This document shows, piece by piece, positions 26,759 to 35,523 of a stretch of DNA of 64,000 nucleotides. Positions within the stretch are counted from its first letter, which is position 1. Every line of letters starts with the position of its first letter. The stretch is taken from contig NZ_KN050752.1 in the NCBI RefSeq assembly GCF_000745775.1, forward strand, positions 419,074 to 483,073. The letters run 5' to 3'. This stretch comes from Flavobacterium sp. ASV13 (lineage in GTDB: Bacteria; Bacteroidota; Bacteroidia; Flavobacteriales; Flavobacteriaceae). The notes under the pieces are model-generated. The model was not told where the DNA came from, did no database searches, and worked only from the letters and a program-made list of their open reading frames with translations. The translations under genes were made by a program, and so were the position numbers.

Positions 26759-27904
26759 ATGATTACAACAGCAAAACGATTAGACACAGTTGAAGAATAC
26801 TACTTCTCATCAAAATTAAGAGAAGTTCGTCAGTTGATGTCTGAAGGAAAATCGATTATCAATATGGGAATCGGAAGCCCTGATTTGAGTCCGTCAAAAG
26901 CAGTAATTGAAGCAGTCGCTGCGGCAATTCAAGACGAAAACGGACATGGTTATCAAAGCTATCAAGGATTGCCAGAAATGAGACAGGCGATGGCAGATTT
27001 TTATCGTGATCAGTTTGGTGTTGAAGTGAATCCGAATAATGAGATTTTACCTTTGATGGGTTCAAAAGAAGGAATTATGCACATTTCGCTGGCATTTCTA
27101 AATGAAGGCGATCACGTTTTAATTCCGAATCCAGGTTATCCAACTTATACTTCGGTAACTAATTTGGTTCAGGCAGTTCCGGTTTATTATGATTTGAAAG
27201 AAGAAAATGCATGGGAACCAGATTTTGAAGCTTTAGAAAAACTGGATCTTTCGAAAGTAAAAATTATGTGGCTGGGTTATCCGCACATGCCGACAGGAGC
27301 GAGAGGAAGTTTAGCGTTATTTGAAAAATTGGTTGCTTTTGCTAAAAAACACAACATATTATTGATCAACGACAATCCGTATAGTTTTGTTTTGAATGAT
27401 AATCCGATGAGTTTACTGCAGGTTGAAGGCGCGAAGGATGTGGCTTTAGAATTGAATTCACTTAGTAAAACGTTCAACATGGCCGGCTGGAGAGTCGGAA
27501 TGGTTTTAGGAAACCCTGAAATTATCGATGTGGTTCTAAAAGTAAAAAGCAACATGGACAGCGGTATGTATTATGGAATTCAGAAAGGTGCGATCGCGGC
27601 TTTAAAATGTGATAAATCCTGGTTCGAAGACCAAAACAAAATTTACAGACGCCGTAGAGAATTAACGGAGAAATTAGCTGAAAAGTTAAACTGTAAAGTA
27701 TATAAAGAAGGAGTTGGACTTTTCGTTTGGGCGAAACTTCCAGAAGGAATAGAATCAGCAGAGAAGTTCATTGACGAAATATTATATGAGAAACATATTT
27801 TCATTACACCGGGAACCATTTTTGGAAGCAACGGCGAAGGATATATCAGATTCTCATTGTGTGTGAAAGAAGAAAAAGTGCAAGAAGCGATTGATCGATT
27901 TTAG
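26759..27904 (+). CDS. Pyridoxal-phosphate aminotransferase, class I/II
   Basis: The 381-residue enzyme has the fold-type-I pattern: YQSYQGLPEMRQAMADF, NPGYPTYTS, and the PLP lysine Lys237 in SLSKTFNMAGWRVG. Placed between prephenate dehydratase and prephenate dehydrogenase, it most likely transfers the amino group to phenylpyruvate and hydroxyphenylpyruvate, giving Phe and Tyr. Sequence alone would allow an aspartate or other aromatic/alanine acceptor. The 94-base gap before it contains simple repeated words (GCCTAAAGCCTAAAGC) with no visible terminator. Confidence 0.9.
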   Translation: MITTAKRLDTVEEYYFSSKLREVRQLMSEGKSIINMGIGSPDLSPSKAVIEAVAAAIQDENGHGYQSYQGLPEMRQAMADFYRDQFGVEVNPNNEILPLMGSKEGIMHISLAFLNEGDHVLIPNPGYPTYTSVTNLVQAVPVYYDLKEENAWEPDFEALEKLDLSKVKIMWLGYPHMPTGARGSLALFEKLVAFAKKHNILLINDNPYSFVLNDNPMSLLQVEGAKDVALELNSLSKTFNMAGWRVGMVLGNPEIIDVVLKVKSNMDSGMYYGIQKGAIAALKCDKSWFEDQNKIYRRRRELTEKLAEKLNCKVYKEGVGLFVWAKLPEGIESAEKFIDEILYEKHIFITPGTIFGSNGEGYIRFSLCVKEEKVQEAIDRF

Positions 27905-27912
27905 AGTTTAGA

Positions 27913-28001
27913 TTTCCTGCAAGGTTTTTAAAACCTTGTAGGTATGAGTTTGAAAGTCTTGATTATATAAACCTACAAGGTTTTGAAAACCTTGCAGGAA
28001 A
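27913..28001. repeat. Palindromic repeat pair inside the aromatic operon
   Basis: CCTGCAAGGTTTT..AAAACCTTGTAGG (27916-27942) and CCTACAAGGTTTT..AAAACCTTGCAGG (27972-27998) are each nearly palindromic, and the two are reverse complements over 31 bases with one mismatch. The pair fills the space between the aminotransferase and tyrA genes and could form either two small hairpins or one long one in the operon message. Confidence 0.85.
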
Positions 28002-28011
28002 AAAAAAGAAT

Positions 28012-28872
28012 ATGAAAGTATACGTAATAGGAATAGGATTAATAGGCGGTTCGATGGTGTTGGACATCAAAGACCAACATCCGGATTCGACCATTTTTGG
28101 AATCGATAGTAACGAAAAACATTTGCAGGAAGCCATTGATTTAGGAGTTATCGACGAAGCGGGAAGTTTTGAAGATTTGGCTGAAGCCGATTTTGTAATC
28201 GTTTCGGTTCCTGTGGATGTGGCGCTGACGGTTTTGCCAAAAGTGCTGGATTCGGTTGGAGATAAAACGATTGTTTTTGAGGTTGGGTCAACTAAAAAGC
28301 CAATTTGTGATGCGGTTGCCAATCACCCGAAAAGAAGAAATTTTATTGCCACACATCCGATAGCAGGAACGGAGTTTTCAGGACCTTCGGCGGCGATAAG
28401 AGGTTTGTTTAAAGGAAAGACAAACATTATTTGCGAAGTGGAAAAAACCACTTTTAAATTGCAGGAAAAGGCGTTAAAGCTTTTCAGCGAAATCGGAATG
28501 AGGATTCGATATATGGATCCGACTTCACACGATAAACACATTGCTTACGTTTCGCATTTGTCACACATTAGTTCGTTTATGCTCGGAAAAACGGTAATGA
28601 ATAAGGAAAAAGACGAACAGGATATTTTTGATATGGCGGGTAGTGGATTTGAAAGCACCGTTCGTTTAGCAAAAAGTTCGCCGGCGATGTGGACACCAAT
28701 TTTTAAGCAAAACAAAGAACATGTTCTGGAAACATTAGAAGAATATATTTCAAATCTCAGTCGGTTTAGGGATTTGTTGAAAGACGAAAATTACAACGCC
28801 ATTTTTGAAGAAATGGAAAGCACAAATAAAATAAAAGAAATACTAAACGGATTAACAACAACTAAAAAGTAA
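28012..28872 (+). CDS. tyrA: Prephenate dehydrogenase
   Basis: The 286-residue enzyme oxidises prephenate to 4-hydroxyphenylpyruvate with NAD(P), the committed step to tyrosine. The nucleotide-binding loop GIGLIGGS is at residues 7-14, and the family motifs VGSTK, HPIAGTEFSGP and SHLSHISSFML follow. It lies 107 bases after the aminotransferase and 13 bases before the DAHP synthase gene, in the same direction. There is no ACT domain, so tyrosine control, if present, is elsewhere. Confidence 0.94.
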   Translation: MKVYVIGIGLIGGSMVLDIKDQHPDSTIFGIDSNEKHLQEAIDLGVIDEAGSFEDLAEADFVIVSVPVDVALTVLPKVLDSVGDKTIVFEVGSTKKPICDAVANHPKRRNFIATHPIAGTEFSGPSAAIRGLFKGKTNIICEVEKTTFKLQEKALKLFSEIGMRIRYMDPTSHDKHIAYVSHLSHISSFMLGKTVMNKEKDEQDIFDMAGSGFESTVRLAKSSPAMWTPIFKQNKEHVLETLEEYISNLSRFRDLLKDENYNAIFEEMESTNKIKEILNGLTTTKK

Positions 28873-28885
28873 AATTAGAATTAAG

Positions 28886-29968
28886 ATGGAAAATAAGAAA
28901 GAAATGAGAAAGTGGTTAGAAGATTTCAATTTAAATCACCCACTTGTGATAGCTGGACCATGTAGTGCAGAAACTGAAGATCAAGTATTGAAAATTGCTC
29001 ACGAATTGAAAGATTCAAAAGTAAGTGTTTTCAGAGCTGGAATCTGGAAACCAAGAACACGTCCAGGAGGATTTGAAGGTGTTGGAGAAATTGGTTTAAA
29101 ATGGTTACAAAAAGCAAAAGCTGAAACTGGTTTGTTAATGGGAACTGAAGTTGCGACTGCGGCGCACTGTAAACTGGCTTTAGAACATGATATCGACGTT
29201 TTATGGGTTGGTGCTCGTACAACTGCAAACCCTTTCGCAGTTCAGGAAATTGCTGATACTTTGAAAGGAACTGATAAAATCGTTTTGGTTAAAAACCCTG
29301 TAAACCCAGATTTAGCTTTATGGTTAGGTGGTGTTGAGCGTTTACACATGGCTGGAATCGAGAAATTAGGTGTTATCCACAGAGGTTTCTCTACTTACGA
29401 AAAAACAAAATACAGAAACATTCCAGAATGGCAAATTGCTATCGAATTGCAAAATAAATTCCCTGATTTACCATTAATCATCGATCCATCTCACATTACT
29501 GGAGATCGTAAAATGATTTTCGAAGTAACACAAGAGGCTTTAGATTTGAATTACGATGGTATGATTATCGAAACGCACTACGATCCAGACAACGCTTGGT
29601 CTGATGCTGCTCAACAAGTTACTCCAGATGCTTTGAAACAAATCATTAAAGATTTGACGATCAGAAAAACGGATGATACTACAGACGAGTACAGCCAAAA
29701 AATGAAAAAACTAAGAGCTAACATCGACGTTCTAGATGCTAATTTATTAGAATTGTTAGGAAAACGTATGAAAGTTGCTGACGAAATTGGACAAGTGAAA
29801 AAAGATGCAAACGTTGCGATTCTTCAAAACAATCGTTGGAACGAAATCTTAGGGAAAATGATTTTGGAAGGTGAGAAAAAAGGTCTTACTGAAGAGTTCG
29901 TTTTAAGAATGTTCAAAGCAATTCACCAGGAAAGTATTGGACACCAAGAGAAAATTTTCAATGCATAA
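28886..29968 (+). CDS. Bifunctional DAHP synthase / chorismate mutase
   Basis: The 360-residue protein joins an N-terminal 3-deoxy-7-phosphoheptulonate synthase (about 1-260; motifs AGPCSAE, FRAGIWKPRTRPG, GARTTANP, IDPSH) to a C-terminal AroQ-type chorismate mutase (about 268-355; LRANIDVLDANLLELLGKRM). The first commits PEP and erythrose 4-phosphate to the shikimate pathway; the second makes prephenate for the dehydratase and dehydrogenase encoded upstream. The fusion lets the end of the pathway control its start. It is the last gene of the operon; a strong terminator follows 102 bases later. No chorismate mutase is fused to pheA. Confidence 0.93.
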   Translation: MENKKEMRKWLEDFNLNHPLVIAGPCSAETEDQVLKIAHELKDSKVSVFRAGIWKPRTRPGGFEGVGEIGLKWLQKAKAETGLLMGTEVATAAHCKLALEHDIDVLWVGARTTANPFAVQEIADTLKGTDKIVLVKNPVNPDLALWLGGVERLHMAGIEKLGVIHRGFSTYEKTKYRNIPEWQIAIELQNKFPDLPLIIDPSHITGDRKMIFEVTQEALDLNYDGMIIETHYDPDNAWSDAAQQVTPDALKQIIKDLTIRKTDDTTDEYSQKMKKLRANIDVLDANLLELLGKRMKVADEIGQVKKDANVAILQNNRWNEILGKMILEGEKKGLTEEFVLRMFKAIHQESIGHQEKIFNA

Positions 29969-30070
29969 TTTTCTCTAAATAATATTTATGGTATAAGTTA
30001 ATTTGAAATCTTTTGAACTTTGTTTTTAGGTTTTCTTATATCATAATGGTAAAATTAGATTGTTTTTTTA

Positions 30071-30112
30071 AAATCTCCATCACTTAAGTAAGAAGTGGTG
30101 GAGATTTTTTTT
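30071..30112 (+). terminator. Intrinsic terminator of the aromatic operon
   Basis: AAATCTCCATCACTT (30071-30085) pairs with AAGTGGTGGAGATTT (30093-30107), one G-U pair, followed by further T to 30112. Confidence 0.88.
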
Positions 30113-30188
30113 GCATAAATATTTTTATCTTCCCAACCTTTTGATGTTTTTTGTTCTCTATAACAATATAAACCTTAATTTTCGTGTC

Positions 30189-33100
30189 ATGAAGTTAAAA
30201 TTGTTTTCGTCTGCGCCGCGCATTTTTCAATTGAATTTGAATGTATTGCTTTTTTTTCTGTTTTTTATTGGAACAAAAACTTTCGCACAAAGTCCTGAAC
30301 TTACTGTTAAAGGAGAAGAAGCTGAAAAAGTGAGAATGAATAAACTTTTCGTCAATGTAAAAGTGGTGGGCAATATTGCATACACTACTGCCGAAATGCA
30401 TTTTTTTAATTCAGGAACTCGCCAGATGGAGGCTGAACTTATTTTTCCTTTACCAGAAAATGTTTCGGTTTCCAGATACGCAATTGACATTAATGGAAAA
30501 CTTCGTGAAGCTGTTCCGGTAAACAAAAATAAAGGGAAACAAGTTTTTGAAGCCATTGAACATCGTCGTGTTGATCCGGGATTACTGGAAAAAGTCGACG
30601 GCAATAATTTTAAAACCAGAATTTATCCATTGATGCCAAATGGTGAACGAACTGTTGTTATTGGCTATGAAGAAGAACTTTCGGCTTTTGATAAAGACAA
30701 TCTGGCGTATCAATTGGTAAGTCGTTTTCCGAAAAAACTGGATAAGTTTGAAATTAATGTTTCGGTTTTAGGAACTTCGACAGCACCAACTGTTACTGAA
30801 AATTCAGGAAATGAAATTACTTTTTCAAAATGGAATCAAGCTTTTCAGGCTTCCATCAAAAAAGAAAATTACCAGCCTGCAGAAAAAATTGTTATTAAAA
30901 TTCCGATACAGCAAAATATCCCGAGCGTTTTAATGCAGGATGTTGGTGGTCAGTATTATTTTTATGGAAATACTTTTATAGATGGCAATAAAACGGTTAA
31001 AAAGATACCAGCTTCTATTGGTTTGATTTGGGATAATTCTTTGAGTTGTCAGAATAGGGATTTAAAGAAAGAATTGAATTTGCTGGATGCTTATTTTCAA
31101 AAAATAAAAAACACAAAAGTTACGCTGTACTTTTTGAATTATACTTTCGATAAACAACAAGAATATATAGTTTCTAATGGAAATTGGGATGCTTTAAAAG
31201 CCGTTTTAGAAAAAACAAAATACGATGGAGGGACTCGTTTTTCACAACTGAACTTTGCAGGTCAAGATGAATATTTGTTTTTTACTGATGGATTATCTTC
31301 TTTGAGTGAAAATCTTCTGCCAAAAACTAAAAAACCTGTTTATACTATTACCTCTTCAGTCTCTGCCGATTTTGCTTTTCTGAATTTTTCTTCAACGAAA
31401 ACTGGCGGTAATTTTATCAATTTAAATCAGATAAATCCTGAAGTGGCTTTGGATAAATTAATAAATACAAATTTGAAGTTTTTAGGAATAAAAGAAAATT
31501 TAACGGTAACTGATTTGTTTCCGATGGAAGGAACTTCAGTTTCGGGGAATTTTAGTTTTTCCGGAATTTCTTTAAATCCAAAAAACGAAATCACTTTATT
31601 ATTCGGATATAATAATGAAGCTGTTTTAGAAAGAAAAATTACACTTGATGGTGCGGTTCAAAACACTAATGATATTAATGTTGAGAAACTTTGGGCACAG
31701 AAAAAAATCGCCAATCTTGAATTAGAATATGCTAAAAATGCAGATGAAATTGAACTTCTTGGAAAGAAATTCGGAATTGTAACTAAAAATACCTCGTTGA
31801 TTGTTCTGGAAAATTTAAGTGATTATATTTTATATGATATTTTACCGCCGGCAGAATTGCGCGAAGAATTTGATAGAATTAAAAAACAGGAACATGATTC
31901 TAGATTGGCACAGCAAAAAAATAATTGGGAAAGTATTGAAAGTTATTTTGCCAGCATAAACGCTTGGTGGAAAAAAGACACGAAATATTCTGCATCTAAA
32001 TTAGCGTCAAAATCTAAAATCAAGAATTCCCAAAGAGCAAATAATAATGTTGCAAATACAATTTTAAGAAGTAGTCAAACTGTACCAGCTGGATTTATTT
32101 CTGGAATTGTTTTAGATGGGGATAGTCAGCCATTGCCAGGAGCGAGTATTATTATAAATGGACGAAGTGAGGGAGTTCAAACCGATTTTGATGGAAAATT
32201 TACGATAAAAGCTCCTCAGAATACTGTTTTTAATATTACCTATATTGGTTTCGAACCTGCTCGTGTTAATGTAGGCAGAAATAATATGGTTTCTATAAGA
32301 TTAAGAGAGAATTCTCAGACTTTAAGTGAAGTTGTAACTACTGCTGCTAGCCATGAAACTATTAAGGGAGATCCTGATGCTGTTTTAACAATAGACGAAC
32401 CTGTTGGCAGAGGAACAGCTACAACAGTAATTGAAGAAGACAATAATGTGTATAACATGGCTCCTCAAGATAATTCTGCACCTGTAATCACTGAATTAAA
32501 AGATAAAAAAGTTGGAAGTGAAGAAGTTATAGTTGTTGGATACGGAACTCAAAAGAAAAGAGATCTTGTTGGTGTTTCTGCTGAAAGTGCTGAAAAAAAT
32601 AAAGATGCTGTACAAGATATAAAACCCGAAGCTGCAGGTCAGGTAGTAAAAACGATTCAAAACGAAACAAATTTAGATGAAGGATATTCAACAGGAGATT
32701 CAAAAAAGCCTTTAATAATAGTTGATGGTCAGTTTTATGAAGGCGAATTGACGGATTTAAAATCAGATGATTTTGAAACAGTAGAAGTTTTGAAAGATGC
32801 TTCGAGAATTGCTACTTATGGTAGCAGAGGGGCAAATGGAGTTATTATTATAACAACGAAAAAGAAGTCTTCAAACAGTGTTGTTCAAACAAAAAGCTGG
32901 AATCCAGATCGATTGTATTTAAAAGCCTTGGCATCGGCGCCAAAAGAAAAACAATACGATTTGTATTTTGAGTTAAGAAAAGCACAGGAAAGAAATCCAA
33001 GTTTTTATTTTGATGTGGCTCATTTTTTCTATAATCAAGGCGATGTTAAAAAGGCATTGCTGATTGTCAGTAATATCGCTGATTTAGGTTTAGAGAATCA

Positions 33101-33785
33101 TCAATTGTATAAAACATTGACTTATACTTTGCGCGAATGGAAAGATTATGGTGATGCAGTGTTTACTGCAAAACAAGTTGCAAAATGGAGAGAACATGAA
33201 CCACAAAGTCTAAGAGATTATGCTTTGACGCTGGAAGATGCCGGAAAATATCAAGAGGCATTTGATGAATTAGTAAAATCACTTGAAGTAAATTATTACG
33301 GAGAAATGAGCGGACAATATGAAGGTGTAGAAGATATTGTTTTAATGGATATTAATCGAATAATGAAAGAACATCCAGGATTGAAAACCGGAAAATTAGA
33401 TAAAAAGTATATTGAAAAAATGCCTGTCGATATCAGAATCATCATGAATTGGAACCAAATGGATGTTGATTTAGATTTACATGTAATTGAACCAACTGGA
33501 GAAGAATGTTATTATAGTCATACTTCGACAGAAATTGGTGGAAGATTTTCGAAAGATTTTACACAAGGTTATGGCCCAGAGCAATATTTAATTAGAAATG
33601 CGGTAAAAGGGAAATATCAAATAAAAACTAATTTCTTTGGCGAAACCACATTAACTGAAAATGGCCCAGCAACTGTAATGATTGAAATTTATACAACCAA
33701 AGCCGGAAAAACTTCAAGAACTTTGAAAACAATTCAGATAGGAAAAATAAAAGAAAATGAAATTCTGGCCGAAATTGTTTGGTAA
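30189..33785 (+). CDS. Mosaic surface protein: VIT, CarboxypepD-like, SusC-plug-like and DUF2135-like domains
   Basis: I take the ATG at 30189 as the start: the frame is open further up to a TTG at 30111, but that lies in the terminator T run. The 1198-residue product has a signal peptide (about 1-33, ending TFAQ), a VIT domain (about 34-165), a von Willebrand A-like stretch (about 280-440), a carboxypeptidase-regulatory-like domain (about 634-707, SGIVLDGDSQPLPGASI), a SusC-plug-like part with GYGTQKKRD (about 783) and ATYGSRGANGVIIITTKK (about 875), TPR-like helices (about 910-1075) and a DUF2135-like C-terminus (NWNQMDVDLDLHVIEPTGE). There is no beta barrel, so it cannot be a transporter. 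Probably an envelope adhesin or interaction protein. A VIT plus DUF2135 protein is known in Bacteroidetes; the plug-like insert is the odd part. Confidence 0.8.
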   Translation: MKLKLFSSAPRIFQLNLNVLLFFLFFIGTKTFAQSPELTVKGEEAEKVRMNKLFVNVKVVGNIAYTTAEMHFFNSGTRQMEAELIFPLPENVSVSRYAIDINGKLREAVPVNKNKGKQVFEAIEHRRVDPGLLEKVDGNNFKTRIYPLMPNGERTVVIGYEEELSAFDKDNLAYQLVSRFPKKLDKFEINVSVLGTSTAPTVTENSGNEITFSKWNQAFQASIKKENYQPAEKIVIKIPIQQNIPSVLMQDVGGQYYFYGNTFIDGNKTVKKIPASIGLIWDNSLSCQNRDLKKELNLLDAYFQKIKNTKVTLYFLNYTFDKQQEYIVSNGNWDALKAVLEKTKYDGGTRFSQLNFAGQDEYLFFTDGLSSLSENLLPKTKKPVYTITSSVSADFAFLNFSSTKTGGNFINLNQINPEVALDKLINTNLKFLGIKENLTVTDLFPMEGTSVSGNFSFSGISLNPKNEITLLFGYNNEAVLERKITLDGAVQNTNDINVEKLWAQKKIANLELEYAKNADEIELLGKKFGIVTKNTSLIVLENLSDYILYDILPPAELREEFDRIKKQEHDSRLAQQKNNWESIESYFASINAWWKKDTKYSASKLASKSKIKNSQRANNNVANTILRSSQTVPAGFISGIVLDGDSQPLPGASIIINGRSEGVQTDFDGKFTIKAPQNTVFNITYIGFEPARVNVGRNNMVSIRLRENSQTLSEVVTTAASHETIKGDPDAVLTIDEPVGRGTATTVIEEDNNVYNMAPQDNSAPVITELKDKKVGSEEVIVVGYGTQKKRDLVGVSAESAEKNKDAVQDIKPEAAGQVVKTIQNETNLDEGYSTGDSKKPLIIVDGQFYEGELTDLKSDDFETVEVLKDASRIATYGSRGANGVIIITTKKKSSNSVVQTKSWNPDRLYLKALASAPKEKQYDLYFELRKAQERNPSFYFDVAHFFYNQGDVKKALLIVSNIADLGLENHQLYKTLTYTLREWKDYGDAVFTAKQVAKWREHEPQSLRDYALTLEDAGKYQEAFDELVKSLEVNYYGEMSGQYEGVEDIVLMDINRIMKEHPGLKTGKLDKKYIEKMPVDIRIIMNWNQMDVDLDLHVIEPTGEECYYSHTSTEIGGRFSKDFTQGYGPEQYLIRNAVKGKYQIKTNFFGETTLTENGPATVMIEIYTTKAGKTSRTLKTIQIGKIKENEILAEIVW

Positions 33786-33923
33786 AAGTCAGAAATCCAA
33801 AGCTTAGATTTCAAATTTAAAAGACGAAGTTGCGTTGTTCAATTCTAAAAACGTAATTTTGCCTTTTATTTTTTAGGTTTTAAAATATTCTAAAATCTAA
33901 AATCGGATATCTAAAATTAAAGA

Positions 33924-34901
33924 ATGACAGGAACCGTTTATAAATCTACAGGAAGCTGGTATACCGTAAAATCTGAAAATGGAGATTTTATCGAATGCCG
34001 TATGAAAGGGAAATTTAGAATTAAAGGTATAAAAAGTACCAATCCTATTGCTGTAGGCGATATTGTGGATTATGAATTGGAGGAAACTTCAGATGCCGTT
34101 ACCGGAACGATTCATAATATTCATGAAAGAAAAAACTATATCGTTCGTAAATCGGTTAACTTGTCGAAACAGATTCATATTATTGCTTCTAATATTGATC
34201 AGGTTTTTTTATTGGTCACAATCGATAATCCGCCTACAACAACAAGTTTTATTGACCGTTTTTTGGTTACTGCCGAAGCATACGGAATTGAAGCAATCTT
34301 GATTTTTAATAAAATTGATACTTTAAACGATCAGACTTTAGATGATCAGCTTTATTTACAGCACATTTATCAGGAAATTGGATATAAATGTCTGCGAATT
34401 TCATCAACAGAAAATAAAGGCGTTGATAAGCTGAAAGAAATGATGGTCGGAAAAGTTAGTATGTTTTCAGGACATTCTGGAGTTGGAAAATCAACTTTGG
34501 TAAATGCGATGGAACCAAGTCTTCATTTAAAAACGACTGTGATTTCAGAACAAAGTAAACAAGGTCAGCACACTACAACTTTTGCTGAAATGTATGATTT
34601 GTCTTTTAATGCCCGAATTATCGATACTCCGGGAATTAAAGGTTTCGGAATCGTAGATATGGAACCAACAGAAATCAGCGGTTATTTTCCTGAATTCTTC
34701 AAATTAAAAGATCAATGCAAGTTTAACAATTGTTTACACAAAGAAGAACCGCATTGCGCCATAAAAGCCGCTTTAGAAAAAGATGAAATCGCCTGGTCGC
34801 GTTACAATAGTTATCTTAAAATTTTAGAGGGCGACGAAGAACATTATCGCACCGATACTTATGGTGAAGATCGTGCTGCCAGCGACGAAACACGTAAATA
34901 A
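33924..34901 (+). CDS. rsgA: Ribosome small-subunit-dependent GTPase A
   Basis: The 325-residue GTPase helps late assembly of the 30S ribosomal subunit. It has the circularly permuted order: an N-terminal OB-fold (about 1-80), the G4 motif FNKID, then the P-loop GHSGVGKST (183-191), and DTPGIKGFG for G3. The zinc knuckle is complete with Cys265, Cys270, His272 and Cys278. Length is normal. It is followed by dtd after a 106-base gap that contains an inverted repeat. Confidence 0.95.
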   Translation: MTGTVYKSTGSWYTVKSENGDFIECRMKGKFRIKGIKSTNPIAVGDIVDYELEETSDAVTGTIHNIHERKNYIVRKSVNLSKQIHIIASNIDQVFLLVTIDNPPTTTSFIDRFLVTAEAYGIEAILIFNKIDTLNDQTLDDQLYLQHIYQEIGYKCLRISSTENKGVDKLKEMMVGKVSMFSGHSGVGKSTLVNAMEPSLHLKTTVISEQSKQGQHTTTFAEMYDLSFNARIIDTPGIKGFGIVDMEPTEISGYFPEFFKLKDQCKFNNCLHKEEPHCAIKAALEKDEIAWSRYNSYLKILEGDEEHYRTDTYGEDRAASDETRK

Positions 34902-34913
34902 TTATTAATTGTG

Positions 34914-35005
34914 AATGGTTAATTGTAAATTATGATTGACTACAATTTTAATTTCATCACCTCTAAAGAAAAAAATCAATAATTAATAATTTACAATTAA
35001 CCATT
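34914..35005. repeat. Perfect 20-base inverted repeat between rsgA and dtd
   Basis: AATGGTTAATTGTAAATTAT (34914-34933) and ATAATTTACAATTAACCATT (34986-35005) are exact reverse complements with a 52-base loop. The right arm ends two bases before the dtd start codon and could hide its translation start. Confidence 0.85.
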
Positions 35006-35007
35006 AA

Positions 35008-35460
35008 ATGAAAATTGTTCTTCAAAGAGTTTCCGAGGCTTCTGTAACCGTTGATTCTAAAATTGTTGCAGACATTAAAAAAGGCTTGTTAATCTTAGTC
35101 GGAATAGAAGATGCCGACACTCAGGAAGATATTGACTGGCTTGCTGGGAAAATCATTAAAATGAGAATTTTTGGAGATGAAAATGATGTTATGAACTGTT
35201 CAGTTCAAGATATCGATGGCGATATAATTGTAGTTAGTCAGTTTACACTTCATGCTTCTACAAAAAAAGGAAATCGTCCTTCCTATATAAAAGCAGCAAA
35301 ACCAGATTTTGCAATTCCGATGTATGAAACCTTCGTAAAAACTTTGGAGAAAGAATTCAGTAAAAAAATCCAAACCGGAATTTTTGGTGCCGATATGAAA
35401 GTCAGTCTCTTAAATGATGGTCCCGTAACAATCGTTATGGACAGCAAAAATCGGGAGTAA
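35008..35460 (+). CDS. dtd: D-aminoacyl-tRNA deacylase
   Basis: The 150-residue enzyme removes D-amino acids wrongly attached to tRNA. The two active-site motifs are present: SQFTLHAST (from about residue 77) and NDGPVTIVMDS near the C-terminus (the Gly-Pro pair in the cross-subunit motif). Starts canonically with MKIVLQRVSEASVTVD. It probably forms a unit with rsgA. Confidence 0.95.
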   Translation: MKIVLQRVSEASVTVDSKIVADIKKGLLILVGIEDADTQEDIDWLAGKIIKMRIFGDENDVMNCSVQDIDGDIIVVSQFTLHASTKKGNRPSYIKAAKPDFAIPMYETFVKTLEKEFSKKIQTGIFGADMKVSLLNDGPVTIVMDSKNRE

Positions 35461-35499
35461 AAAAATATAAACAAATGTTAAGGATTTCTAAAAAAAATA

Positions 35500-35507
35500 T
35501 ATATTTG
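35500..35507 (+). promoter_or_regulatory. Putative -7 promoter element (TATATTTG)
   Basis: TATATTTG is an exact TAnnTTTG match, 16 bases before the start of the DUF3857 gene at 35524. The -33 region (TTA near 35478) is weak. Confidence 0.45.
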
Positions 35508-35523
35508 GGGAAATTCCTTACTA

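Noticed and set aside
30111..30188. In-frame extension of the VIT protein to a TTG start
   Set aside because: The TTG lies in the T run of the operon terminator, and the sequence from 30189 begins with a normal signal peptide.
30227..30604. 125-codon minus-strand frame within the VIT protein gene
   Set aside because: It is fully covered by a gene with clear domains on the plus strand.
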